Source of the DNA: Terrirubrum sp051646285
GTDB taxonomy: Bacteria; Pseudomonadota; Alphaproteobacteria; Rhizobiales; Beijerinckiaceae
NCBI GenBank assembly: GCA_051646285.1
Contig: JBOFCU010000115.1
Span: 1 to 37,750, forward strand
Direction of reading: 5' to 3'
DNA: 37,750 nucleotides
Shown here piece after piece: positions 8,132 through 14,560 of this stretch (positions are counted from its first letter, which is position 1; each line of letters opens with the position of its first letter). The position numbers and the translations under genes were made by a program. Under the pieces are notes generated by a model. That model worked only from the letters and a program-made list of their open reading frames with translations. It was not told where the DNA came from and made no database searches.

Positions 8132-8557
8132 TCAGAACGGCTTGAGGAACACCAGCAGCACAATGCCGATCATCAAGAGCGTCGGCACCTCGTTCATGAA
8201 CCGGAAAAACCGGGCCGGGCGGGCGTTGCGGTCTTCGGCGAAAGCCCTGAGCCATCCCCCCATCATTTCATGGGCGGCCGTCAGGCCAATCACCAGCGCC
8301 AGCTTGGCGTGGAACCAGCCTGCCTTGAACCAGCCCGCCTGCCAGGCCAGCCACAGGCCAAGCACCCAGCTCACAATCATGGCGGGGCGCATGATCGCCC
8401 GGTACAGCCGCCGCTCCATCACCTTGAAGGTTTCCGATTGCGGCGACCCGACCGGGGCATCGGCATGATAGACAAACAGGCGCGGCAGATAGAGCAGCCC
8501 GGCCATCCAGCTGATCACAGCCATGACGTGAAAGGCCTTCAGCCAAAGCTCAAGCAT
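8132..8557 (-). CDS. hemJ: HemJ-type protoporphyrinogen IX oxidase
   Basis: HemJ is the membrane protoporphyrinogen oxidase of many alphaproteobacteria and cyanobacteria, acting in the penultimate step of haem synthesis. The 141-aa protein has four likely membrane helices. It carries the family N-terminus WLKAFHVMAVISWMAGLLYL with conserved His10, then PRLFVYH with His31. HAKLALVIGL and RFMNEVPTLLMIGIVLLV follow. Its start is 9 bases after the hemE stop, so hemE and hemJ are one transcription unit with a shared pathway. The family was formerly annotated UPF0093. Confidence 0.93.
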   Translation of the reverse strand: MLELWLKAFHVMAVISWMAGLLYLPRLFVYHADAPVGSPQSETFKVMERRLYRAIMRPAMIVSWVLGLWLAWQAGWFKAGWFHAKLALVIGLTAAHEMMGGWLRAFAEDRNARPARFFRFMNEVPTLLMIGIVLLVFLKPF

Positions 8558-8566
8558 GGTCCGCCC

Positions 8567-9616
8567 CTACCCGTTCCGGACGAGTTCGATCATCCGCTCC
8601 ACATGGCCCACCGGCGTTTGCGGCACGATGCCATGGCCAAGATTGAAAATCAGCGGCCCCTGCCCCAGCCCGGCCAGCACAGCCCGCACCCCGGCCTCCA
8701 GTGCCTCGCCGCCTGCCACCAGTGCCAGCGGGTCGAGATTGCCCTGCACCGGCTTCAGCGCCTGCACCTGAGCGGCTTCCGGCAGGGTCATGCCCCAGTC
8801 GATACCGACAGCATTGGCACCGCTCTCGCGCGCCAGCCGCAACTGGTTGGGCAGGCTGGCCCCGCGCGCAAACACAATCACCGGCGCATCCGGCACCTGC
8901 GCCCGGACACCGGCGATGATGCGCTGGATTGGATCAAGACACAGGCTCTCAAATAGGGCCGGCGGAATCTCCCCGGCAAAGCTCTCAAAAATCTGCACCG
9001 CATCGGCACCAGACCGGAATTGCTGCACGAGATAATCGATAGACCCCTGCACCAGCCGGTCCAGCAGCGCACGCATGAAGTCAGGACGGGCGTAGGCAAC
9101 GCCGCGCACATCCTCCTTGGCCTTCCCGCCCCGGCCCACGATCATGTAGCCAGCGAGCGTCCAGGGCGCGCCACAGAAACCCAAGAGCGTCGTTGTTGCT
9201 GGCAATTCCCGCCGTAGCGTCCGCAAAATCTCGAAAACCGCATTCAGCCGGTCAAGGTCGATGGCACCGGCAATCTGCGTCACATCCAGGATCGGTTCCA
9301 GCCGTGGCCCTTCCCCTTCAACAAACCAGACCTTCTGGCCGAAGGCATGAGGCACCACCAGAATATCCGAAAACATGATCGAGGCATCAAAGCCGAAGCG
9401 GCGGATCGGCTGCAGGGTCACCTCGACCGCCAGCTCCGGCGTAAAGCACAGGTCAAGGAACGTTCCGGCAGCCTTGCGGGTCTCCCGGTATTCCGGAAGA
9501 TAACGGCCTGCCTGCCGCATCACCCAGACCGGCGGTCTCTTCTGCCGGCGGCCTGCCAGAACTTCCATCACGGGTTTCACCGCAGAGACAGGATTTGAGG
9601 CAGAAAGGGTCGCCAT
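8567..9616 (-). CDS. hemE: Uroporphyrinogen decarboxylase
   Basis: HemE decarboxylates the four acetate side chains of uroporphyrinogen III to give coproporphyrinogen III in haem synthesis; it is cytoplasmic. From ATG 9616 the product is 349 aa, the normal size. Signature 1 reads PPVWVMRQAGRYLPEYRETR (residues 28-47), with the substrate-binding arginines. FSDILVVPHAFG follows, then signature 2 GFCGAPWTLAGYMIVG, and NLGHGIVPQTPVGHV at the end. The frame stays open upstream to 9769 but that part is origin sequence, not protein. Upstream is the proposed oriC, the arrangement known from Caulobacter and Rickettsia. The AT-rich, GANTC-rich stretch at 9649-9701 probably includes its promoter. Confidence 0.97.
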   Translation of the reverse strand: MATLSASNPVSAVKPVMEVLAGRRQKRPPVWVMRQAGRYLPEYRETRKAAGTFLDLCFTPELAVEVTLQPIRRFGFDASIMFSDILVVPHAFGQKVWFVEGEGPRLEPILDVTQIAGAIDLDRLNAVFEILRTLRRELPATTTLLGFCGAPWTLAGYMIVGRGGKAKEDVRGVAYARPDFMRALLDRLVQGSIDYLVQQFRSGADAVQIFESFAGEIPPALFESLCLDPIQRIIAGVRAQVPDAPVIVFARGASLPNQLRLARESGANAVGIDWGMTLPEAAQVQALKPVQGNLDPLALVAGGEALEAGVRAVLAGLGQGPLIFNLGHGIVPQTPVGHVERMIELVRNG

Positions 9617-9648
9617 GGCAGTTACACACACCCGGTTGTTACTCTTCC

Positions 9649-9701
9649 GAATCGTATAAAGATTCTTTGTAGAGTCTGTTTGATGGGTCGAATCCGGACT
9701 C
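9649..9701. promoter_or_regulatory. Cluster of five GANTC (CcrM methylation) sites
   Basis: GAATC 9649-9653, GATTC 9661-9665, GAGTC 9672-9676, GAATC 9690-9694 and GACTC 9697-9701 all match GANTC, the target of the cell-cycle methyltransferase CcrM of alphaproteobacteria. Chance would give roughly one site per 250-300 bp. They overlap the AT-rich patch and the likely hemE promoter. Confidence 0.8.
9655..9684. other. AT-rich patch, candidate DNA-unwinding element or hemE promoter
   Basis: About 70% AT in a GC-rich background, directly beside the hemE start and within the GANTC cluster. It is the best candidate in the region for strand opening, but it could equally be the hemE promoter (TATACG-like element on the minus strand). 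The two are not exclusive. Confidence 0.45.
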
Positions 9702-9773
9702 CAATGCGGTCCACAGCCGGTGCTGTAAAGCCCTGCACCCGCTGCCTCACCCGTTAACCGCTGCCTCACCGTA

Positions 9774-9789
9774 TTAACGCTTTGTTAAC
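9774..9789. promoter_or_regulatory. CtrA-type box, perfect
   Basis: TTAACGCTTTGTTAAC matches the CtrA consensus TTAA-N7-TTAAC without mismatch. In Caulobacter, phosphorylated CtrA binds such boxes in the origin to repress replication. Binding here is inferred from sequence and place. Confidence 0.7.
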
Positions 9790-9819
9790 GGGTTTGAATC
9801 GGCGGAGCCGGTTGCGTGG

Positions 9820-9835
9820 TTAACGCTGCGTTACG
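9820..9835. promoter_or_regulatory. CtrA-type box, one mismatch
   Basis: TTAACGCTGCGTTACG has TTAA-N7-TTAC, one base off in the second half, and resembles the perfect box 46 bp away (both begin TTAACGCT and continue to GTTA). It could be a second, weaker CtrA site. Confidence 0.45.
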
Positions 9836-9842
9836 AAACATG

Positions 9843-9971
9843 GTTTCCACACTCTTAACAGCCCGGCCCAATTCCTTCCCCAGCAAGCGTGCCTGTCGAT
9901 AACTTTGCCCGCCCCGCCCCGGCTTTTTGCGGTCTTGCTCTTGCAGCCCGCCTCGTCCACACCCGTCCACA
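9843..9971. promoter_or_regulatory. Group of DnaA-box-like 9-mers
   Basis: Compared with TTATCCACA: TTATCGACA on the minus strand at 9894-9902 (8/9), GTTTCCACA at 9843-9851 (7/9), TCGTCCACA at 9953-9961 (7/9) and CCGTCCACA at 9963-9971 (6/9). A further CGGTCCACA lies at 9707-9715 (6/9). Weak, degenerate boxes are usual for alphaproteobacterial origins, but individual sites are uncertain. Confidence 0.5.
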
Positions 9972-10021
9972 GGCGGCGGGATAACCCCGCGCCAACGCTT
10001 TGCTGCAAACGAGGAACCCAA

Positions 10022-10852
10022 ATGGGGCGCAGTTATTTCCATGTGCATCTTGTGTCCGATGCCACCGGCGAGACGCTGATTTCCATCAGCCGCGCCGCTG
10101 CCGCCCAATATGAAGGCACGGCGGTGATCGAGCATTTTTACCCAATGGTCCGATCCCGTCAGCAGATTGACCGTGTTGCCGGTGAGTTGGCACAAGCGCC
10201 CGGCATTGTTCTTTACACGCTGGTTGACCGTGAACTCAGCACACAGCTGGAAACCATCTGCCAGCAGAACAATTGCCCGTGCCTGTCCGTGCTCGATCCC
10301 ATCCTGGCGTTGTATCAATCTTATATCGGTACCCCATCCACCCAGCGGCCGGGCGCGCAGCACGCCCTCAACGCTGAATATTTCCGCCGCATCGAAGCCC
10401 TGAATTATACGATGATGCATGATGACGGCCATCTCGCGGATGATCTGGAATCCGCTGATGTGGTCCTTGTGGGCATTTCCCGCACATCCAAAACACCCAC
10501 CAGCATTTATCTTGCCAATCGCGGTATCAAAACCGCAAATATTCCGCTGGTGCCGGGACTTGCGGGACTGGGCATGCTGGAATCGCTGCGCAAGCCCCTC
10601 GTGGTCGGACTGATCGCCAGTGCCGAACGCATCATCCAGATCCGCCAAAACCGGCTTCTGTCACTCAATGCCAGTGATGAAAGCAATTATGTTGACCGGG
10701 AAGCAGTGACGGAAGAAATTGTGATGTCGCGGAAAATGTGTGCCCGCCATGGCTGGCCGCTGATTGATGTGACACGCCGCTCGATTGAGGAAACCGCCGC
10801 CGCCATCATGGATCTGCTGCGCGAGCACCGCATGAAATTTATTGCGCAATAA
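10022..10852 (+). CDS. Pyruvate phosphate dikinase / PEP synthase regulatory protein (DUF299)
   Basis: DUF299 proteins are bifunctional kinase/pyrophosphorylases. They inactivate PEP synthase or pyruvate phosphate dikinase by phosphorylating a threonine, and reactivate it with phosphate. From ATG 10022 the product is 276 aa, as usual. It begins GRSYFHVHLVSDATGETL, the family N-terminus, and carries the P-loop-like GISRTSKT at residues 151-158. IPLVPG and LVVGLIASAERIIQIRQNR follow. The frame extends upstream to 9905, but that part lies in the origin and is not family-like. It heads the tight operon with maf, aroE, coaE and dnaQ. Its homologue RP001 flanks the Rickettsia origin. In alphaproteobacteria the target is more likely PPDK, which is inference. 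Confidence 0.93.
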   Translation: MGRSYFHVHLVSDATGETLISISRAAAAQYEGTAVIEHFYPMVRSRQQIDRVAGELAQAPGIVLYTLVDRELSTQLETICQQNNCPCLSVLDPILALYQSYIGTPSTQRPGAQHALNAEYFRRIEALNYTMMHDDGHLADDLESADVVLVGISRTSKTPTSIYLANRGIKTANIPLVPGLAGLGMLESLRKPLVVGLIASAERIIQIRQNRLLSLNASDESNYVDREAVTEEIVMSRKMCARHGWPLIDVTRRSIEETAAAIMDLLREHRMKFIAQ

Positions 10853-10853
10853 A

Positions 10854-11516
10854 ATGCAACCGGCCCCGAATCGATCACCACTGGATGGACCGCCAAACTC
10901 AGTCTGGCCGTGGCTTGCTGCTGCGCCACTCGTTCTGGCATCCGGCAGCGCCACGCGCCGCGCCCTCTTGCATGCGGCGGGAATAAAATCCGAGGTGATC
11001 AAACCGTCTGTCGATGAGCGGCACATCGAAAGCCCGTTGCGCGCCATGGGATATGCGCAGGCTGACCGCGCGCTCATGCTGGCGCGGGCAAAAACGCTGG
11101 ATGTTGCCGGCAAAAACCCTACCCGCATCGTGATGGGCGCGGATCAGACGCTGGATGCCCATGGCCATCCCGGCACAAAGGCGCGTACCCGGCAGGAAGC
11201 GGCGGATTATCTCGCACAGTTGTCAGGCCGCACCCACCAGCTGCATTCTGCTTTTTGTATCGCCATCGCCGGTGTCCCGGTTTATGAAGCCGTGGTCAGC
11301 GCCACACTGCATGCGCGCGCTTATGATCATCAGTTTATCAGCGATTATTGTGATGCTGCTGGCGATGCGCTGTTGCAATCGGTTGGCTGTTATCAACTCG
11401 AAGGTCTGGGGCAGCATTTGTTTGCAAGGATCGAAGGGGATCACAGCACCATTCTGGGTTTGCCCATGCAGCCCGTTCTGGATTTTTTCCGCCGCCGGGG
11501 CCTGATCGCAGCATGA
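10854..11516 (+). CDS. maf: Maf-family nucleotide pyrophosphatase
   Basis: Maf proteins hydrolyse non-canonical or modified nucleoside triphosphates to monophosphates (house-cleaning) and are linked to septation in some bacteria. The product is 220 aa from ATG 10854, one base after the upstream stop; a TTG at 10842 would overlap that gene. The family core LVLASGSATRRALLHAAG is near residues 27-44. GADQTL has the likely catalytic Asp, and KARTRQEAADYLAQLSGRTH and EGDHSTILGLPM follow. There is a longer N-terminus than usual (about 25 residues), so the true start may be later. Its stop overlaps the aroE start (ATGA). Confidence 0.93.
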   Translation: MQPAPNRSPLDGPPNSVWPWLAAAPLVLASGSATRRALLHAAGIKSEVIKPSVDERHIESPLRAMGYAQADRALMLARAKTLDVAGKNPTRIVMGADQTLDAHGHPGTKARTRQEAADYLAQLSGRTHQLHSAFCIAIAGVPVYEAVVSATLHARAYDHQFISDYCDAAGDALLQSVGCYQLEGLGQHLFARIEGDHSTILGLPMQPVLDFFRRRGLIAA

Positions 11517-12382
11517 GCAAAGATAATTTCACCGCGCCAGCTCTTCTGAATGCGGATATTCCAAAAGCCTGCATCATCGGTCATCCCGTCACCCATTCCC
11601 GCTCGCCGATGATTCATGGCTATTGGCTGAAGCAGTATGACATCGCCGGCGAATATGGTCGCACCGATGTGCCGCCTGATGGCTTTGCTGCTTTTATCCG
11701 TGATTATCAGTCGCGCGGTTTTGTGGGTGCCAATGTCACGGTGCCGCACAAGGAAAATGCCTTTGCGGCCTGCAAGCATGTAACCGATGATGCCCGCGCC
11801 ATCGGTGCCGTGAATACCCTGTGGTATGAGAATGGCGAACTGTGCGGCGACAATACCGATGCCGGGGGTTATATTGCCGATCTTGATGCGGCATTTCCCG
11901 GCTGGGATACAACAACCCGTCATGCTGTTGTGCTCGGTGCCGGCGGTGCGGCGAGAGGCATTGTCTTTGCGCTGCGCCAGCGTGGCCTTGATCATATCAC
12001 GATCCTTAACCGCAACCGCGCCCGTGCTGATGACTTGGCGCAGCTTTATTCTGGCATCCGCGCGGCGGATTGGGATGAGGAGGGGCGCGCCTGGAAAGGC
12101 TGCGATCTCATCATCAACACCACGTCGCTGGGCATGCACGGCCAGCCGCCATTGCAGATCAATCTTGATGGGCTGGCCAGCCATGCCATCGTCAGCGATA
12201 TTGTGTATGTGCCGCTGGAAACGGATATTCTGAAAGCGGGGCGGGAACGGGGCTTTCGCACGCTGAATGGTCTGGGCATGCTGCTGCATCAGGCCACGCC
12301 GGGGTTTCACCGCTGGTTTGGCGTCAAGCCTGCAGTGACGCAGGCCCTTCATGATCTTGTCGCAGCGGATATACGCAACTGA
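11513..12382 (+). CDS. aroE: Shikimate dehydrogenase
   Basis: AroE reduces 3-dehydroshikimate to shikimate with NADPH, the fourth step of chorismate synthesis. The 289-aa protein has the substrate-binding motif GHPVTHSRSPMIH. The catalytic lysine is K80 in NVTVPHKE and the catalytic aspartate D116 in GDNTDAGGY. The NADP-binding loop GAGGAARG and TLNGLGMLLHQ follow. It overlaps maf by four bases (ATGA), and its TGA shares a base with the coaE ATG, so the three are translationally coupled. The order maf-aroE-coaE-dnaQ next to the origin is conserved in alphaproteobacteria. Confidence 0.97.
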   Translation: MSKDNFTAPALLNADIPKACIIGHPVTHSRSPMIHGYWLKQYDIAGEYGRTDVPPDGFAAFIRDYQSRGFVGANVTVPHKENAFAACKHVTDDARAIGAVNTLWYENGELCGDNTDAGGYIADLDAAFPGWDTTTRHAVVLGAGGAARGIVFALRQRGLDHITILNRNRARADDLAQLYSGIRAADWDEEGRAWKGCDLIINTTSLGMHGQPPLQINLDGLASHAIVSDIVYVPLETDILKAGRERGFRTLNGLGMLLHQATPGFHRWFGVKPAVTQALHDLVAADIRN

Positions 12383-12987
12383 TGTTTGTTCTTGGCCTCA
12401 CTGGTTCCATCGGTATGGGAAAATCCGCCACGGCGGATATGTTCCGCGCTCTCGGTGTTCCCGTGCATGATGCGGATGCGGCGGTGCATGCGCTGTATCG
12501 CGGCGAGGCTGTGCCGCCGGTTGAACAGGAATTTCCCGGTGTCACCCGCAACGGCGAAATTGATCGTGCGGAACTCGGCAAACGCGTGCTCGGCAACCCG
12601 GATGCGCTGAGACGGCTGGAAAAGATTGTGCATCCTCTCGTGCGCGCGCAGGAGGAAATATTCCGCGCCAGTGCCCACGCCCGCAATGCCCAGCTCATTG
12701 TGATTGATGTGCCGCTGCTGTTTGAAAAAAATCAGTCCCACCGTTGCGATGGCGTATGCGTGGTGAGCGCGCCGCCGGACGTGCAGCGCGCGCGTGTGCT
12801 GGCGCGCCCCGGCATGAGTGCTGAAAAATTCGAGGCCATTTTGCGTCAGCAGATGCCGGATGCAGACAAGCGCCAGCGTGCCCATTTCATCATTGATACA
12901 AGCCTCGGATTTGAATCAGCCCGCCGGAGTGTCCAGGATATTGTGCGCGCCCTGGCCGGTCGGTCCGGCAGCAACAGACAGGAATAA
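12382..12987 (+). CDS. coaE: Dephospho-CoA kinase
   Basis: CoaE phosphorylates the 3'-hydroxyl of dephospho-CoA, the last step of coenzyme A synthesis. The 201-aa protein has the P-loop GSIGMGKS at residues 8-15 and HDADAAVHALY, the acceptor-binding DAD region. RLEKIVHPLVR and VIDVPLLFEK follow, all family hallmarks. It starts at ATG 12382 within TGATG shared with the aroE stop. It is followed 3 bases later by dnaQ. Confidence 0.97.
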   Translation: MFVLGLTGSIGMGKSATADMFRALGVPVHDADAAVHALYRGEAVPPVEQEFPGVTRNGEIDRAELGKRVLGNPDALRRLEKIVHPLVRAQEEIFRASAHARNAQLIVIDVPLLFEKNQSHRCDGVCVVSAPPDVQRARVLARPGMSAEKFEAILRQQMPDADKRQRAHFIIDTSLGFESARRSVQDIVRALAGRSGSNRQE

Positions 12988-12990
12988 CTC

Positions 12991-13713
12991 ATGCGGCGGG
13001 AAATTGTCCTCGATACCGAAACCACCGGGCTTGACTGGGCCAAGGGCGATCGCGTCATCGAAATCGGCTGCGTTGAACTGGTCAATCACATCGCCACCGG
13101 CGCGAATTTTCATGTCTACATCGATCCGCAGCGTCCGGTGCATCCCGATGCGATGCGCGTCCACGGCATCACCGATGAATTCTTGCGCGGCAAACCCCTG
13201 TTTGAAGCCATTGCCGATGAATTTCTGGCTTTTATCGGGGATGCGACACTGGTGATTCACAATGCGTCCTTCGACATCGGTTTTCTCAATGCGGAAATCG
13301 GCCGCCTCGGCCATCCTCCGATTGAAATGAGCCGCGTCGTCGATACGCTGATGATCGCGCGGCGCAAACATCCCGGTGCGGCCAATTCGCTTGATGCCCT
13401 GTGTGCCCGCTACGGCATCGACAATTCCAAGCGCACCCATCACGGCGCGCTGCTCGATTCAGAAATTCTGGCGGAAGTGTATGGCGAATTGATTGGCGGG
13501 CGGCAGGCCGCGCTTGGGCTGGCACCTGCCATGGTCACCACGACGACAGATGCCAACGGTGTCGTCACCGGCCTTTTGCGCAAACGGCCCATGCCGCTGG
13601 ATCAGCGGCTCACGGCCCAGGAACTGGCAGCCCATGCCGACTTTGTCAGCAAGCTCGGCGGTGAAACCATCTGGGCCGATTATCTTGGTGATCCCTCCCG
13701 GCCCGTGCAGTGA
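12991..13713 (+). CDS. dnaQ: DNA polymerase III epsilon subunit (3'-5' proofreading exonuclease)
   Basis: DnaQ is the proofreading exonuclease of the replicative DNA polymerase III core. The 240-aa protein shows the three DEDDh motifs: Exo I LDTETTGLDW (D8, E10), Exo II VIHNASFDIGFLN, and Exo III HHGALLDSEILAEVYGEL. The C-terminal tail after about residue 165 matches the region that contacts the polymerase alpha subunit in length, though not in recognisable sequence. It is the last gene of the origin-proximal operon and is followed by a strong hairpin. Its place beside oriC is conserved in Caulobacter and Rickettsia. Confidence 0.97.
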   Translation: MRREIVLDTETTGLDWAKGDRVIEIGCVELVNHIATGANFHVYIDPQRPVHPDAMRVHGITDEFLRGKPLFEAIADEFLAFIGDATLVIHNASFDIGFLNAEIGRLGHPPIEMSRVVDTLMIARRKHPGAANSLDALCARYGIDNSKRTHHGALLDSEILAEVYGELIGGRQAALGLAPAMVTTTTDANGVVTGLLRKRPMPLDQRLTAQELAAHADFVSKLGGETIWADYLGDPSRPVQ

Positions 13714-13783
13714 CGGCCTCATCATCTGCACGGATGAAAAATGTTCATGCGCAATCAGCGGCTCATGAAAAGCCGGTCAAGAA

Positions 13784-13812
13784 AAAACCCGGCGCCGTCA
13801 GCACCGGGTTTT
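13784..13812. terminator. Bidirectional terminator between dnaQ and secB
   Basis: AAAACCCGG (13784-13792) pairs with CCGGGTTTT (13804-13812) across an 11-base loop. It has A/T tails on both sides, so it can stop the convergent dnaQ and secB transcripts. Confidence 0.88.
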
Positions 13813-13840
13813 GTCGTGGCTTGATGACAGGCAGTGACGG

Positions 13841-14332
13841 TCAATTCGTCATCTGGCCCTGCTGGTTCTGCATTTCCGCCGCGCGCTGCTGATACAGCGC
13901 TACGAAATCAATCGGGTTGAGCAGGAAGGGCGGGAAACCGCCATTGGACACGGCTTCTGCGACGATCTGCCGCGCAAACGGGAAGAGCAGGCGCGGGCAC
14001 TCGATCATCACCACCGGGTGCAGCTGGTCCTGCGGGATATTGTCGAGCCGGAACACGCCGCAATAGGTCAGGTCGAAGCGGAACAGCAGGGCATTGCTTT
14101 CGCCGGCCATGCCATCAAGTTTCAGTTCAACTTCAAATTCGCCGCTCTGCATCTGCTTGGCGTTGACATTGACCTGCACATTGATGGGCGGCGCGGAGGA
14201 TTGCGGCTGCAACGACCGCGGGGCGTTCGGATTCTCGAAAGAGAGATCCTTCACATATTGCGCCAGCGTGTTGATCTGCGGCATGGCGCCGGCGTCATTG
14301 CCCTGGGTATCGTTCGCGCCGTTATCGGCCAT
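13841..14332 (-). CDS. secB: Protein-export chaperone SecB
   Basis: SecB is the tetrameric cytoplasmic chaperone that keeps preproteins unfolded and passes them to SecA. From ATG 14332 the product is 163 aa, the normal length. It has INTLAQYVKDLSFENPNAP, the family N-terminus, then INVQVNVNAKQMQSGEFEVEL. CPRLLFPFARQIVAEAVSNG and GFPPFLLNPIDFVALYQQR follow and are diagnostic. GGAG lies 9 bases before this ATG; ATGs at 14338 and 14341 sit too close to it. The open frame continues upstream to 14569 without SecB similarity. It is convergent with dnaQ, a common alphaproteobacterial arrangement. Confidence 0.96.
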   Translation of the reverse strand: MADNGANDTQGNDAGAMPQINTLAQYVKDLSFENPNAPRSLQPQSSAPPINVQVNVNAKQMQSGEFEVELKLDGMAGESNALLFRFDLTYCGVFRLDNIPQDQLHPVVMIECPRLLFPFARQIVAEAVSNGGFPPFLLNPIDFVALYQQRAAEMQNQQGQMTN

Positions 14333-14560
14333 GATCATCATCTCCGGAAAGGGCGGACGAAAAGGCCGCCTGAATGGACGGCGCGGGCTAACACACTCGC
14401 CGGGAGCGGACAACCATGGTGCTTCTATCCGTGCAAGCTGTGGCCGGGCAGGGCGGAACAGACAGTCTGCCTGTAAGGGCACGTCAGGGAGTATAAGGGA
14501 GTGCTTGACGGCAGGCATGGTCAGCGCCAAACCGCCAACACTGATGGATGGAGACAGAGC

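Larger units (their letters stand above)
9617..10021. other. Probable chromosomal replication origin (oriC, Caulobacter Cori type)
   Basis: This 405-bp gene-free stretch lies between divergent hemE and the DUF299 regulator, the location of Cori in Caulobacter crescentus and the origin of Rickettsia prowazekii, where DUF299 is RP001. It contains an AT-rich patch (about 9655-9684, roughly 70% AT), five GANTC sites at 9649-9701 and one at 9796-9800. It has a perfect TTAA-N7-TTAAC box, a near copy, and several DnaA-box-like motifs. Genes switch from mostly minus to plus strand here, and two parS sites lie within 10 kb. Identification rests on synteny plus motifs; origin activity itself is inferred. 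Confidence 0.85.

Noticed and set aside
7716..8956. Open frames through the 70-bp repeats (e.g. 7716-8468 and 7886-8956, plus strand)
   Set aside because: They run across the repeats and then antisense through hemJ and hemE. The repeated peptides come from the DNA repeat, and no start signal or family similarity is seen.
9685..9702. tRNA T-loop-like string GGGTCGAATCC in the origin
   Set aside because: No acceptor stem, anticodon arm or CCA end can be built around it.
9617..9769. N-terminal extension of HemE up to 9769
   Set aside because: The extension has no HemE similarity and would place origin motifs inside a protein; ATG 9616 gives the standard length. Similar upstream extensions of rho (7813), the DUF299 gene (9905), secB (14569) and the FadJ-like gene (28795) were rejected for the same reason.
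9844..9859. Third CtrA box ending in TTAAC at 9855
   Set aside because: The first half is TTTC rather than TTAA, so only one half-site is present.
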